Positions 1 to 5,826 of a stretch of DNA of 11,194 nt are shown one piece after another. The DNA lies in NCBI GenBank assembly GCA_005880175.1, contig VBJR01000208.1:1-11194 (forward strand), read 5' to 3'. The notes beneath the pieces are model-generated. The model worked only from the letters and a program-made list of their open reading frames with translations. It was not told the origin of the DNA and did no database searches. The position numbers and the translations under genes were made by a program. Source of the DNA: Chloroflexota bacterium. GTDB taxonomy: Bacteria; Chloroflexota; Dormibacteria; Dormibacterales; Dormibacteraceae. Within the stretch, counting starts at the first letter, position 1. Each line of letters begins with the position of its first letter.

Positions 1-352
1 CCAGAAGCCGTACCCGCCGATCTGGATCGGGGGCGGCGGCGAGCAGAAGACCCTCCGCATCGTGGCCGAGCACGCCGACGTCTGGAACATGGCGGGCGGC
101 GACCTCGAGACGGCCAACCACAAGGTCGAGGTGCTGCACCGGCACTGCGCCGACGTGGGCCGCGACCCGGCCGAGATCCGGCTCTCCGTCCAGCTCCGCT
201 TCGACGAGAGCGACCCCGACGCCGTGCTGCGGAGCGCCGAGTCGTTCCTCCAGGCCGGCTTCACGGAGCTGATCGTGATCGTGGGCGGGGACGAGCCGCG
301 CGCAGCCTCAGAGGCCGTGGCCCGCGACGTCCTGCCCCGGCTGCGCGCGTGA
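1..352 (+). CDS. LLM-class flavin-dependent oxidoreductase, C-terminal part (5' end outside window)
   Basis: The reading frame is open from base 2 and ends at TGA 350-352, leaving 116 visible residues. The first residues read QKPYPPIWIGGGGEQKTL, followed by RIVAEHADVWN. A proline-rich strand leading into IGG-G-E-TLR and then a VA-ADxWN segment is typical of the late part of the luciferase-like (LLM) TIM barrel, especially the actinobacterial enzymes that use coenzyme F420. The remainder matches the usual C-terminal helix region, with a KVEVLHRHCADVGRDPAEI-type segment before the last strand. Such enzymes transfer hydride between F420 (or FMN) and a small substrate in the cytoplasm; the substrate cannot be told from this fragment. 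The internal GTG at 62 is not the start, because family residues continue upstream of it. The gene overlaps the next by 4 nt (GTGA, 349-352), which suggests translational coupling. Family is fairly certain; F420 as cofactor is inferred. Confidence 0.85.
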   Translation, partial: QKPYPPIWIGGGGEQKTLRIVAEHADVWNMAGGDLETANHKVEVLHRHCADVGRDPAEIRLSVQLRFDESDPDAVLRSAESFLQAGFTELIVIVGGDEPRAASEAVARDVLPRLRA

Positions 353-1125
353 CCGAGCCCTTCCGCCTCGACGGCCGGGTCGCGCTCGTCACCGGCGCGG
401 GCTCGGAGCGCGGGATTGGCCGCGAGGTCGCCAGGACGTTCGCCCGGGCCGGCGCCCGGGTGGCCCTGGCCGATCTGGACGGCGACGGCGCGCGCCGCAA
501 CGCGGAGGAGCTGGGCGCCGCCGCGATCGGCCTGGCCGTGGACGTGACGGACGCGGTGTCGGTGACCGCGGCCGTCGGGGAGGCGGAGCGGCGGCTCGGC
601 CCGGTCGACGTGCTGGTCTGCGCGGCGGGCATCAGCCGCGCGACGCCGATCTGGGACATCGGCCTGGCGGAGTTCGACCAGGTGATGGCGATCAACGTCC
701 GGGGCACGTTCGCGTGCCTCCGGGCGGTGCTGCCCGGCATGCGCGAGCGCGGCTGGGGCCGCGTCATCATGCTCGGGAGCCAGGCGGGCAAGCAGGGCGG
801 CGGCGTGTTCGGCGCCGCCCACTACGCCTGCAGCAAGGCGGCGCTGCGTGGCCTCTGCCAGGGCGCGGCCCGCGAGCTCGGCCCATCGGGCATCACGTGC
901 AACGTGATCGCGCCCGGCATGATCGATACCGACATCTTCGCGGCCGCCGGCGCCGCGCCCGGGCTGCGCGACCAGATCGCTGCCAGGGTGGCGGCCACGG
1001 CGCCGGTCCGCCGCGCCGGGCGCACCGCCGACATCGCCGCGGCGGCGCTGTACCTGGCCTCCGAAGAGGCGAGCTACGTCACCGGCGAGGTGCTGGACGT
1101 CAACGGCGGCGCGTACTTCGACTGA
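349..1125 (+). CDS. SDR-family oxidoreductase (FabG-like, classical type)
   Basis: This 258-residue protein has classical short-chain dehydrogenase length. The dinucleotide-binding motif TGAGSERGIG is at residues 15-24. An acidic residue, D42, at the end of the second strand favours NAD(H). CAAG (91-94) stands in for the usual NNAG. The catalytic set is N116, S144, Y159 and K163 (YACSK). The PG motif is at 189-190, and the C-terminus has the usual SYVTGEVLDVNGG segment. It most likely oxidises or reduces a hydroxyl/keto group on a small or acyl substrate in the cytoplasm; the substrate is unknown. The GTG start is chosen because it overlaps the TGA of the preceding LLM-type gene (GTGA) and because the protein begins a normal distance before the Rossmann strand. 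No clear Shine-Dalgarno is visible, which fits coupling to the upstream gene. The two are probably one operon in which two oxidoreductases act on related substrates (inference). Confidence 0.93.
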   Translation: MTEPFRLDGRVALVTGAGSERGIGREVARTFARAGARVALADLDGDGARRNAEELGAAAIGLAVDVTDAVSVTAAVGEAERRLGPVDVLVCAAGISRATPIWDIGLAEFDQVMAINVRGTFACLRAVLPGMRERGWGRVIMLGSQAGKQGGGVFGAAHYACSKAALRGLCQGAARELGPSGITCNVIAPGMIDTDIFAAAGAAPGLRDQIAARVAATAPVRRAGRTADIAAAALYLASEEASYVTGEVLDVNGGAYFD

Positions 1126-1127
1126 CG

Positions 1128-1140
1128 GCGGGTCGCCCGC
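1128..1140. other. short hairpin in the convergent gap
   Basis: GCGGG-TCG-CCCGC forms a perfect 5-bp stem with a 3-nt loop. It lies in the 18-bp gap between the convergent dehydrogenase and the small protein gene. No T-run follows on either strand, so it is not a standard intrinsic terminator. It could slow polymerase or stabilise the 3' ends of both transcripts. In DNA this GC-rich a stem of this size can arise by chance. Confidence 0.25.
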
Positions 1141-1143
1141 GCC

Positions 1144-1362
1144 CTACGGCGGCGTGCCCTCTCGGATCCAGGCGCGGAACCGCTCGATCTGCTCCTCGGT
1201 CCACTCGCCGTCGCACGGCATGTCGCCCGCCTCCAGGCGCTCGAGGATCCCGGGCGCGTTCTCCTTGACGTCGTCGTAGTCCCACAGGTCGAATGCCCAC
1301 TCCATCTCCGTCCGATCGAACTCACGGAACAGAGGCTTGATGTCCTGATCGAAGCCGGCCAA
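1144..1362 (-). CDS. 72-residue conserved-looking protein of unknown function
   Basis: I cannot name a family. The start is TTG at 1362-1360, supported by a strong Shine-Dalgarno AAGGAGG (plus-strand 1369-1375) with 6 nt spacing. The protein is acidic and soluble, with no signal peptide or membrane segment. It has many aromatic and charged residues in the first half (DIKPLFREFDR, then AFDLWDYDDVKENA). The second half reads ILERLEAGDMPCDGEW, then EEQIERFRAWIREGTPP. This second half resembles the C-terminal helix pattern of c-type cytochromes (I-x-R-L-x-x-G-x-MP ... I-x-x-F-x-x-W-I-x-x-G-x-P), but there is no CxxCH haem-attachment motif, and the only cysteine is in MPCDG. It lies 55 nt downstream of the glycosyltransferase on the same strand but has its own ribosome site. 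That a real gene is present is quite sure, because of the Shine-Dalgarno and non-random composition. Its role is unknown. Confidence 0.82.
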   Translation of the reverse strand: MAGFDQDIKPLFREFDRTEMEWAFDLWDYDDVKENAPGILERLEAGDMPCDGEWTEEQIERFRAWIREGTPP

Positions 1363-1368
1363 CGACGT

Positions 1369-1375
1369 CCTCCTT
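1369..1375 (-). promoter_or_regulatory. strong Shine-Dalgarno AAGGAGG for the 72-residue protein
   Basis: On the minus strand AAGGAGG stands 6 nt before the TTG codon at 1362-1360. It is the strongest ribosome-binding site I found in the window and decides the rare TTG start of the small gene. Most other genes here have weak or no such site. Confidence 0.8.
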
Positions 1376-1417
1376 GCGAATGCGTCTGGCGGTCCATGCC
1401 AGATGCCAGCATAGGGT

Positions 1418-3577
1418 CTACGTCGGCCTCGCCGTGGGCGTGCCCACGGGCGTCGGCGTCGCGCTGGGCGTGGCCCGCGCGGTGGGCGTGGCCGTCGGCC
1501 GCGGCGTCGCGGTGGGCGTCTGTGCAGGCGTGGCGCTGGCCGCCGGCGTCGGTGTCGCGGTCGGCGCGGGCGTCGGCGTGGACACCGCGACGGGCGGGAC
1601 CTGGCGCTGGATCGGCGGCAGGTCGGCCGGCGGCGGCGGCCGGTTCGAGGCCCCCGGCGCCAGCAGCAGCAGCGCGGCCACCGCCGCCCCCACCAGCGCC
1701 GCCGGCACCGCCACGCGGAGCGCCACCGGCACCGTGCTCTCCGGCCAGTCTCCCGTGCTCTGCGACGAGCGCCGGTACGCGGCCCGCAGCGGCGTCAGGT
1801 GGATGCCCTCCGCCGCGAAGCTCGCCCACGGCGCGCTCGAGAACTGGAGCGCCAGCCACAGCAGCAGGACCGCCAGTGCCACCGTGCCGACCGACAGCGT
1901 GCTGATCACGATCGCGACGCCCGCCACGGCCGCCAGCGCCGCGATCACCGACTCGGCGCGCGAGGCCCGGATCGCCTGCCAGACGGACCGGCGCTCGGCC
2001 CGCTTGGGCGTGCGCAGGAACGCCGCCTCGCGCCGGACCAGGCCCCGCAGGCAGGCCAGCGTGACGACCCAGCTCAGCGCGAACCAGCAGCGCAGGCACC
2101 GCACCGCGTCGCCGAAGCCGCATCGCGCGGTGACGCGGATCGCCCACAGGGCGCGCCCCACCCCGGTCACCAGGAAGAGCACGGGCACGAGGGCCAGCGG
2201 ACCGACGATCTCGCGCACGGGCAGCCGGTGGTGCACGACCGTCACCGCGGCCGTCAGCAGCAGCAGCACGGTGAAGGCCACGGTGAGCACGTCGCCGAAC
2301 CACTGCACGCTGCCCAGCAGGTAGTGGATGCGCTGCCCGACCGTCAGCCGGAGGCGGTGCGGCGCGAACGGGAGCAGCTCGCGCCAGTGCATGCGCAGGA
2401 TCTGCACGCCGCCCAGCGCCCACCGGAACCGCTGCTTCTTGAGCCCGTCGAAGCTCAGCGGCATCAGCCCCGACCCGTACGCCCGGGGCTCGTACACCCC
2501 GATGTACCCCTGGCCCAGCATCCGGAGGCTGGCCTCGGCGTCCTCGGTCACCGTCGCGGTGCTCCAGCCGCCGATCCCCTCCAGCGCCGACCGGCGCATC
2601 AGCCCCATCGTCCCCGCGAAGATGATCGCGTTGCGGTGGGCGCGCGCCGGCATCGTGACGTCGAAGAAGTAGCGGTAGCTGTAGAACAGCCCCCGCAGGT
2701 AGCTGTCGTCCTCCCAGTCCCGGTAGTTCTGCGGGGTCTGCACGAACGCCACCTGAGGGTCCGCGAAGTGGCCCACCGTGTCGCGCAGGAAGTCGGGCTC
2801 GACGACGTAGTCCGCGTCCACGATGCCGACCACCTCGACCTCGCGCGGCAGCCGGCGCGTGGCCTCGTTCAGCGCGCCGGCCTTGTAGCCGGGCCAGCTC
2901 TCCAGGTGGATGAACTGGAAGCGCGGGCCCAGGTTCTCGCACAGCGCCTCCAGCGGCCGCCAGACCAGCGGGTCCTTCGTGTTGTTGTCCACCACCTGGA
3001 CGAGGTAGTTGGAGTAGTCGAGCTGGGCCAGCGACTCGAGCGTGCGGCTGACGACCTCGACCGGCTCGTTGTACGTCGGCACCTGGATCGCGACCAGCGG
3101 CCGGTGGCGCGGGTCGAACGGGTGCCTCGGCCCCTCCCGCCGGCTGAGCACGTCGAGCACCTCGAACGCGTACGACAGCGAGAGGCCGAGCGCGACCAGC
3201 TCCAGCAGCAGCAGGAGGACCGTGCCGATCCACACGATCGGACCCAGCGGGTCCACCACCCCGGCCAGCACGGAGTAGACGAGGTACGTGAGCCCCGCCA
3301 GGAGGACGCCCGCGAACAGCAGCGCCGCGAGGTAGCTCCACCGGTCGAGCAGCAGGCGCGCGACGATGCCCATGACCACCGCCCAGACCAGCAGGAACTC
3401 GGCCGCCGAGAGGTCGCCCGTGAGCCACCACAGCGTCGCGGAGGCGGCCGCGGCCGCCAGCGCCCCCAGGGGTACGCCGAGCCAGGCGCGGCTCCGCACC
3501 ACGCCGGGCACGAGGACGACGAGGGCGGTGGTCACCAGGGACAGCAGGGCGAAGAAAGTCAGCAGCTCCGCTATCAC
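1418..3577 (-). CDS. membrane family-2 glycosyltransferase (BcsA/NdvB-like) with Thr/Pro-rich tail
   Basis: This 719-residue polytopic protein probably polymerises or transfers a sugar from a nucleotide-sugar at the inner face of the membrane. Hydrophobic segments lie near 5-25, 33-52, 60-76, 82-105 and 112-136. A cytosolic GT-A domain spans about 158-400. More membrane segments follow near 425-447, 457-475, 493-512, 545-577 and 617-640. Catalytic motifs of processive GT2 enzymes are complete: PTYNEP (167-172), D197, DAD (254-256), TED (344-346) and QRFRW (382-386). The stretch GLMPLSFDGLKKQRFRWALG is closer to NdvB-type beta-glucan synthases than to typical BcsA, and no PilZ domain is seen. 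Residues about 665-719 are almost only Thr, Pro and Ala, and probably extracytoplasmic. The start is GTG at 3577; a TGA two codons upstream in frame rules out a longer form. No Shine-Dalgarno is seen, but TACCAT (plus 3586-3591) lies 8 nt upstream, so leaderless expression is possible. The product polysaccharide cannot be told. Confidence 0.9.
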   Translation of the reverse strand: MIAELLTFFALLSLVTTALVVLVPGVVRSRAWLGVPLGALAAAAASATLWWLTGDLSAAEFLLVWAVVMGIVARLLLDRWSYLAALLFAGVLLAGLTYLVYSVLAGVVDPLGPIVWIGTVLLLLLELVALGLSLSYAFEVLDVLSRREGPRHPFDPRHRPLVAIQVPTYNEPVEVVSRTLESLAQLDYSNYLVQVVDNNTKDPLVWRPLEALCENLGPRFQFIHLESWPGYKAGALNEATRRLPREVEVVGIVDADYVVEPDFLRDTVGHFADPQVAFVQTPQNYRDWEDDSYLRGLFYSYRYFFDVTMPARAHRNAIIFAGTMGLMRRSALEGIGGWSTATVTEDAEASLRMLGQGYIGVYEPRAYGSGLMPLSFDGLKKQRFRWALGGVQILRMHWRELLPFAPHRLRLTVGQRIHYLLGSVQWFGDVLTVAFTVLLLLTAAVTVVHHRLPVREIVGPLALVPVLFLVTGVGRALWAIRVTARCGFGDAVRCLRCWFALSWVVTLACLRGLVRREAAFLRTPKRAERRSVWQAIRASRAESVIAALAAVAGVAIVISTLSVGTVALAVLLLWLALQFSSAPWASFAAEGIHLTPLRAAYRRSSQSTGDWPESTVPVALRVAVPAALVGAAVAALLLLAPGASNRPPPPADLPPIQRQVPPVAVSTPTPAPTATPTPAASATPAQTPTATPRPTATPTARATPSATPTPVGTPTARPT
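1421..1585 (-). repeat. low-complexity Thr-Pro-Ala coding repeat at the 3' end of the glycosyltransferase gene
   Basis: On the plus strand this tract is a chain of imperfect GGCGTG/GGCGTC units. On the coding strand it gives repeated ACGCCC/ACGCCG codon pairs, translated as imperfect TPTP, TATP and SATP units over about 55 residues up to the stop codon. The units are not identical and there are no spacers, so it is a degenerate protein repeat and not a CRISPR or an intergenic array. Thr/Pro/Ala-rich tails often act as flexible wall-spanning or O-glycosylated linkers outside the cell (known for other actinobacterial proteins; inferred here). Confidence 0.75.
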
Positions 3578-3622
3578 GTTTCATCATGGTAGCAGTAGGT
3601 CGCGGGCGGGAAGCGGGTCGGG

Positions 3623-5065
3623 CTAGACCCCTTCCTGGCTGCGCCCGCGGCCCGACGGGGCCGGTTGGAGGAAGCCCGGGATGCGGTTCAGGAACTCGTC
3701 GTCGGGCGGCCGTTCGGGCAGCACCTTGTGCGGGTTCAGGATGCCGGCGGGGTCGAGCATCCCCTTGAGCTGCCGCATCATGCCCATGGCCAGGCTGCCG
3801 TGCTCGGCCTCGGCGTGGTCGCGCTTCAGCGCGCCCAGGCCGTGCTCCGCGCTGATCGTGCCGCCCAGCTCGATCGCGTCCCGGAAGATGCGCGCCGCGG
3901 CGCCGCTGACCAGGTGGCGCTGGCCCTCGTCGAACAGCAAGGTCGGGTGCAGGTTGCCGTCGCCGACGTGGCCGACCGTCACGATCCGCAGGCCCGTCTC
4001 GGCGGCCAGCCGCTCGATCCGGCGCGCCATCTCGGGGATCGCCCCGATCGGCACCGCCACGTCCTCGGCGAAGAAGTTGTGCGGCATGGCCATCAGCACC
4101 TTGCCGAACGTGCGCCGGGCGTCCCACAGCCGCTCCCGCTCCAGGCTGGACTGGGCGATCCGGTCCCCCACGCCGTCGAGGAGCTCGACCATGCGCATCA
4201 GCTCGAGCTGGACGAACTCCTCGTCGTTGCCGTCCTGCTCGACGATCAGCACCGCGGCCAGGTCGGGCTCGAAGCCGGGCGGCAGCTTCTCCCGGACCAG
4301 CTCCAGCGTGGCCCGGTCCAGCAGCTCGACGGCCGCCGGCAGGTGCCCCGCGGCCAGCATCCGCGACACCGCCGCCCCCGCCGCCTCGACGCTCCGGAAC
4401 CCGACCATCGCCGTGGCCTGGTGGCGCGGCAGCGGCACGAGCTTCACCACGACCTCCGTGACGATGCCCAGCGTGCCCTCCGAGCCGATGAACAGCTGCA
4501 TCAGGCGATAGCCCGAGGACCGCTTGCGCAGCCGGCCGCCGAGCCGCAGGACCTGACCGTCGGCCAGCACGACGGTCAGCCCGACCACGTAGTCGGCCGT
4601 GACGCCGTACTTCACGCAGCGCAGGCCGCCCGAGTTGCAGGCGACGTTGCCGCCGATCGTGGAGAGCTCGACGCTGGCCGGGTCGGGCGGGTACATCAGG
4701 CCGTGCGCGTTGGCCGCCTCGTCGAGCTGGCGCGTGATCACGCCGGCGCCGGCCACGGCCACGGTGTTGGCGACGTCCACCTCCAGGCCGGTCAGCCGGT
4801 CCAGGCTCACGACCACGCCGCCGGCCAGCGGCACCGGGCCGCCGACCAGGCTCGTGCCGGAGCCGCGCGCGACCACCGGGGTGCCGGTCTCCGCGCACGC
4901 CGCGACCGCGGCGGCCACCTCGTCCGTGCCCGCCGGCCGCACCACGGCCAGCAGGTCGTGCTCCATGAACGTCGCGTCGTGGGTGAACTCCCCGGCCGCG
5001 TCCCCGGTCAGCACGTGCTCGGGGCCGGCGATCGCGCGGAGACGCTCCAGCAGGTCGGAGGACAC
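3623..5065 (-). CDS. FAD-linked 2-hydroxyacid oxidase/dehydrogenase (GlcD-like)
   Basis: This 480-residue cytoplasmic flavoprotein of the VAO/PCMH fold has the usual length for GlcD and D-lactate dehydrogenase relatives. The FAD domain includes VVRPAGTDEVAAAV (41-54), VARGSGTSLVGG (65-76), PPDPAS (126-131), IGGNVACNSGG (137-147) and GSEGTLGI (194-201). The C-terminal substrate domain has GHVGDGNLHP (365-374), with a metal/substrate histidine, then ISAEHGLG (404-411) and GILNPHK (441-447). It should oxidise a 2-hydroxyacid such as glycolate or lactate to the 2-oxoacid; exact substrate and electron acceptor are unknown. No iron-sulfur domain is fused, and no GlcE/GlcF partner is nearby. The start is GTG at 5065-5063; a TGA lies seven codons upstream in frame. 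There is no Shine-Dalgarno, but TATTCT ends 6 nt before the GTG, which suits a leaderless mRNA. It faces the hydrolase across 22 bp and is followed by the glycosyltransferase after 45 bp. Confidence 0.93.
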   Translation of the reverse strand: MSSDLLERLRAIAGPEHVLTGDAAGEFTHDATFMEHDLLAVVRPAGTDEVAAAVAACAETGTPVVARGSGTSLVGGPVPLAGGVVVSLDRLTGLEVDVANTVAVAGAGVITRQLDEAANAHGLMYPPDPASVELSTIGGNVACNSGGLRCVKYGVTADYVVGLTVVLADGQVLRLGGRLRKRSSGYRLMQLFIGSEGTLGIVTEVVVKLVPLPRHQATAMVGFRSVEAAGAAVSRMLAAGHLPAAVELLDRATLELVREKLPPGFEPDLAAVLIVEQDGNDEEFVQLELMRMVELLDGVGDRIAQSSLERERLWDARRTFGKVLMAMPHNFFAEDVAVPIGAIPEMARRIERLAAETGLRIVTVGHVGDGNLHPTLLFDEGQRHLVSGAAARIFRDAIELGGTISAEHGLGALKRDHAEAEHGSLAMGMMRQLKGMLDPAGILNPHKVLPERPPDDEFLNRIPGFLQPAPSGRGRSQEGV

Positions 5066-5087
5066 GCCGTGAGAATACGATCAGCCG
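5066..5087. promoter_or_regulatory. 22-bp divergent promoter candidate with overlapping -10-like hexamers
   Basis: Only 22 bp separate the GTG of the GlcD-like gene (minus) from the ATG of the hydrolase (plus). Plus-strand TACGAT (5076-5081) ends 6 nt before the ATG at 5088. Minus-strand TATTCT (5077 to 5072) ends 6 nt before the GTG at 5065. Both fit the TAnnnT -10 pattern at the distance that would place transcription start at, or next to, the start codon. The two hexamers share bases 5076-5077, so polymerase could occupy only one at a time. No good -35 boxes are evident, and neither gene has a Shine-Dalgarno. Leaderless divergent transcription is an inference from spacing alone. Confidence 0.4.
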
Positions 5088-5826
5088 ATGCCACACGCCG
5101 ACGTCAACGGGCAGCGCATCTACTTCGAGGACAGCGGCGGCGCCGGCCTCCCGCTGACCCTGGCCCACGGCCTGCTGATGGACCACGAGATGTTCGCGCC
5201 GCAGGTCGCCGCCTTCGGCCGCGACCACCGCGTGATCACGTGGGACGCGCGCGGACACGGGCTGACGGAGGCGGCGGGACCACCTCGGCATCGAGCGCGC
5301 CGTCGTCGGCGGCATGAGCCAGGGCGGCTTCGCCTCGCTCCGCTTCGCCCTGCGCTACCCGGAGCGCGTCGCGGGGCTCGTGCTGCTGAACACCCAGGCC
5401 GGGCTGGAGGACCCCGAGGCCCAGCCGCGCTACGAGATGATGCTGGACGTCTGGGAGGCCGACGGCCCCAGCGACGTGATCGCGGAGGCGATCGCGGCCA
5501 CGATCATCGGCGGCGACCGGCCCGAGTCGCCCGCCTGGATGGCCAAGTGGAAGGCGCGGCCGACGGGCGAGGCGCGGTGGATCTTCCGGACGCTGGTCAC
5601 CCGCGACGACCTGACCGGCCGCCTGGGCGAGATCGAGGCGCCGGCGCTGGTGGTGCACGGCGAGGACGACATCGCGATCGAGATGGCGCGGGCCGAGGCG
5701 CTGGTGGCCGGCCTGGCCCGGGCGCGGCCCCTGGTGCGCGTGCCCGGCGCGGCGCACGCCGCCAACCTGACCCATCCCGAACCCGTCAACGCGGCGATCG
5801 CGGACTTCCTCCGGGACGTGCGATGA
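5088..5826 (+). pseudogene. alpha/beta-fold hydrolase, frameshifted with internal deletion
   Basis: Frame A (from ATG 5088) encodes the N-terminal part: VNGQRIYFEDSGG, an oxyanion-region LAHG, then ITWDARGHGLTEAAG, ending near 5279. Frame B, open only after a TGA at 5263-5265, resumes near 5278 with DHLGIERAVVGGMSQGG, which carries the nucleophile elbow GMSQG. It continues to the acid loop VVHGEDD and the catalytic histidine in GAAHAAN, with TGA at 5824-5826. All triad residues are thus present but split between two frames. Only about 24 residues separate RGHG from the nucleophile serine, against roughly 40 in typical family members. About 15-18 codons, including the helix before DHLGI, therefore seem to be missing at about 5270-5280. 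The net loss must be 2 modulo 3 (about 50 nt fits). It is either a recent pseudogene or an assembly error. An intact form would be an esterase or lactonase-like hydrolase acting before the acyltransferase. Confidence 0.8.

Noticed and set aside
1421..1585. The GGCGTG-like repeats as a CRISPR or regulatory repeat array.
   Set aside because: Units are degenerate, without spacers, and keep the reading frame of the glycosyltransferase tail up to its stop codon.
5263..5283. Programmed ribosomal frameshift in the hydrolase gene.
   Set aside because: There is no slippery heptamer, and the segment between RGHG and the nucleophile elbow is too short, which points to deleted sequence and not recoding.
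1074..5315. A minus-strand open frame of 1413 codons spanning several genes.
   Set aside because: It is a GC-rich shadow: its product is Arg/Gly/Ala/Pro repeats without domains, and it is out of frame with the well-supported FAD oxidase, glycosyltransferase and small protein on the same strand.
3665..5317. A plus-strand open frame of 550 codons opposite the FAD oxidase gene.
   Set aside because: The product is His/Arg/Gln/Asp-rich with no recognisable fold, and it lies antisense to a gene with complete family motifs.
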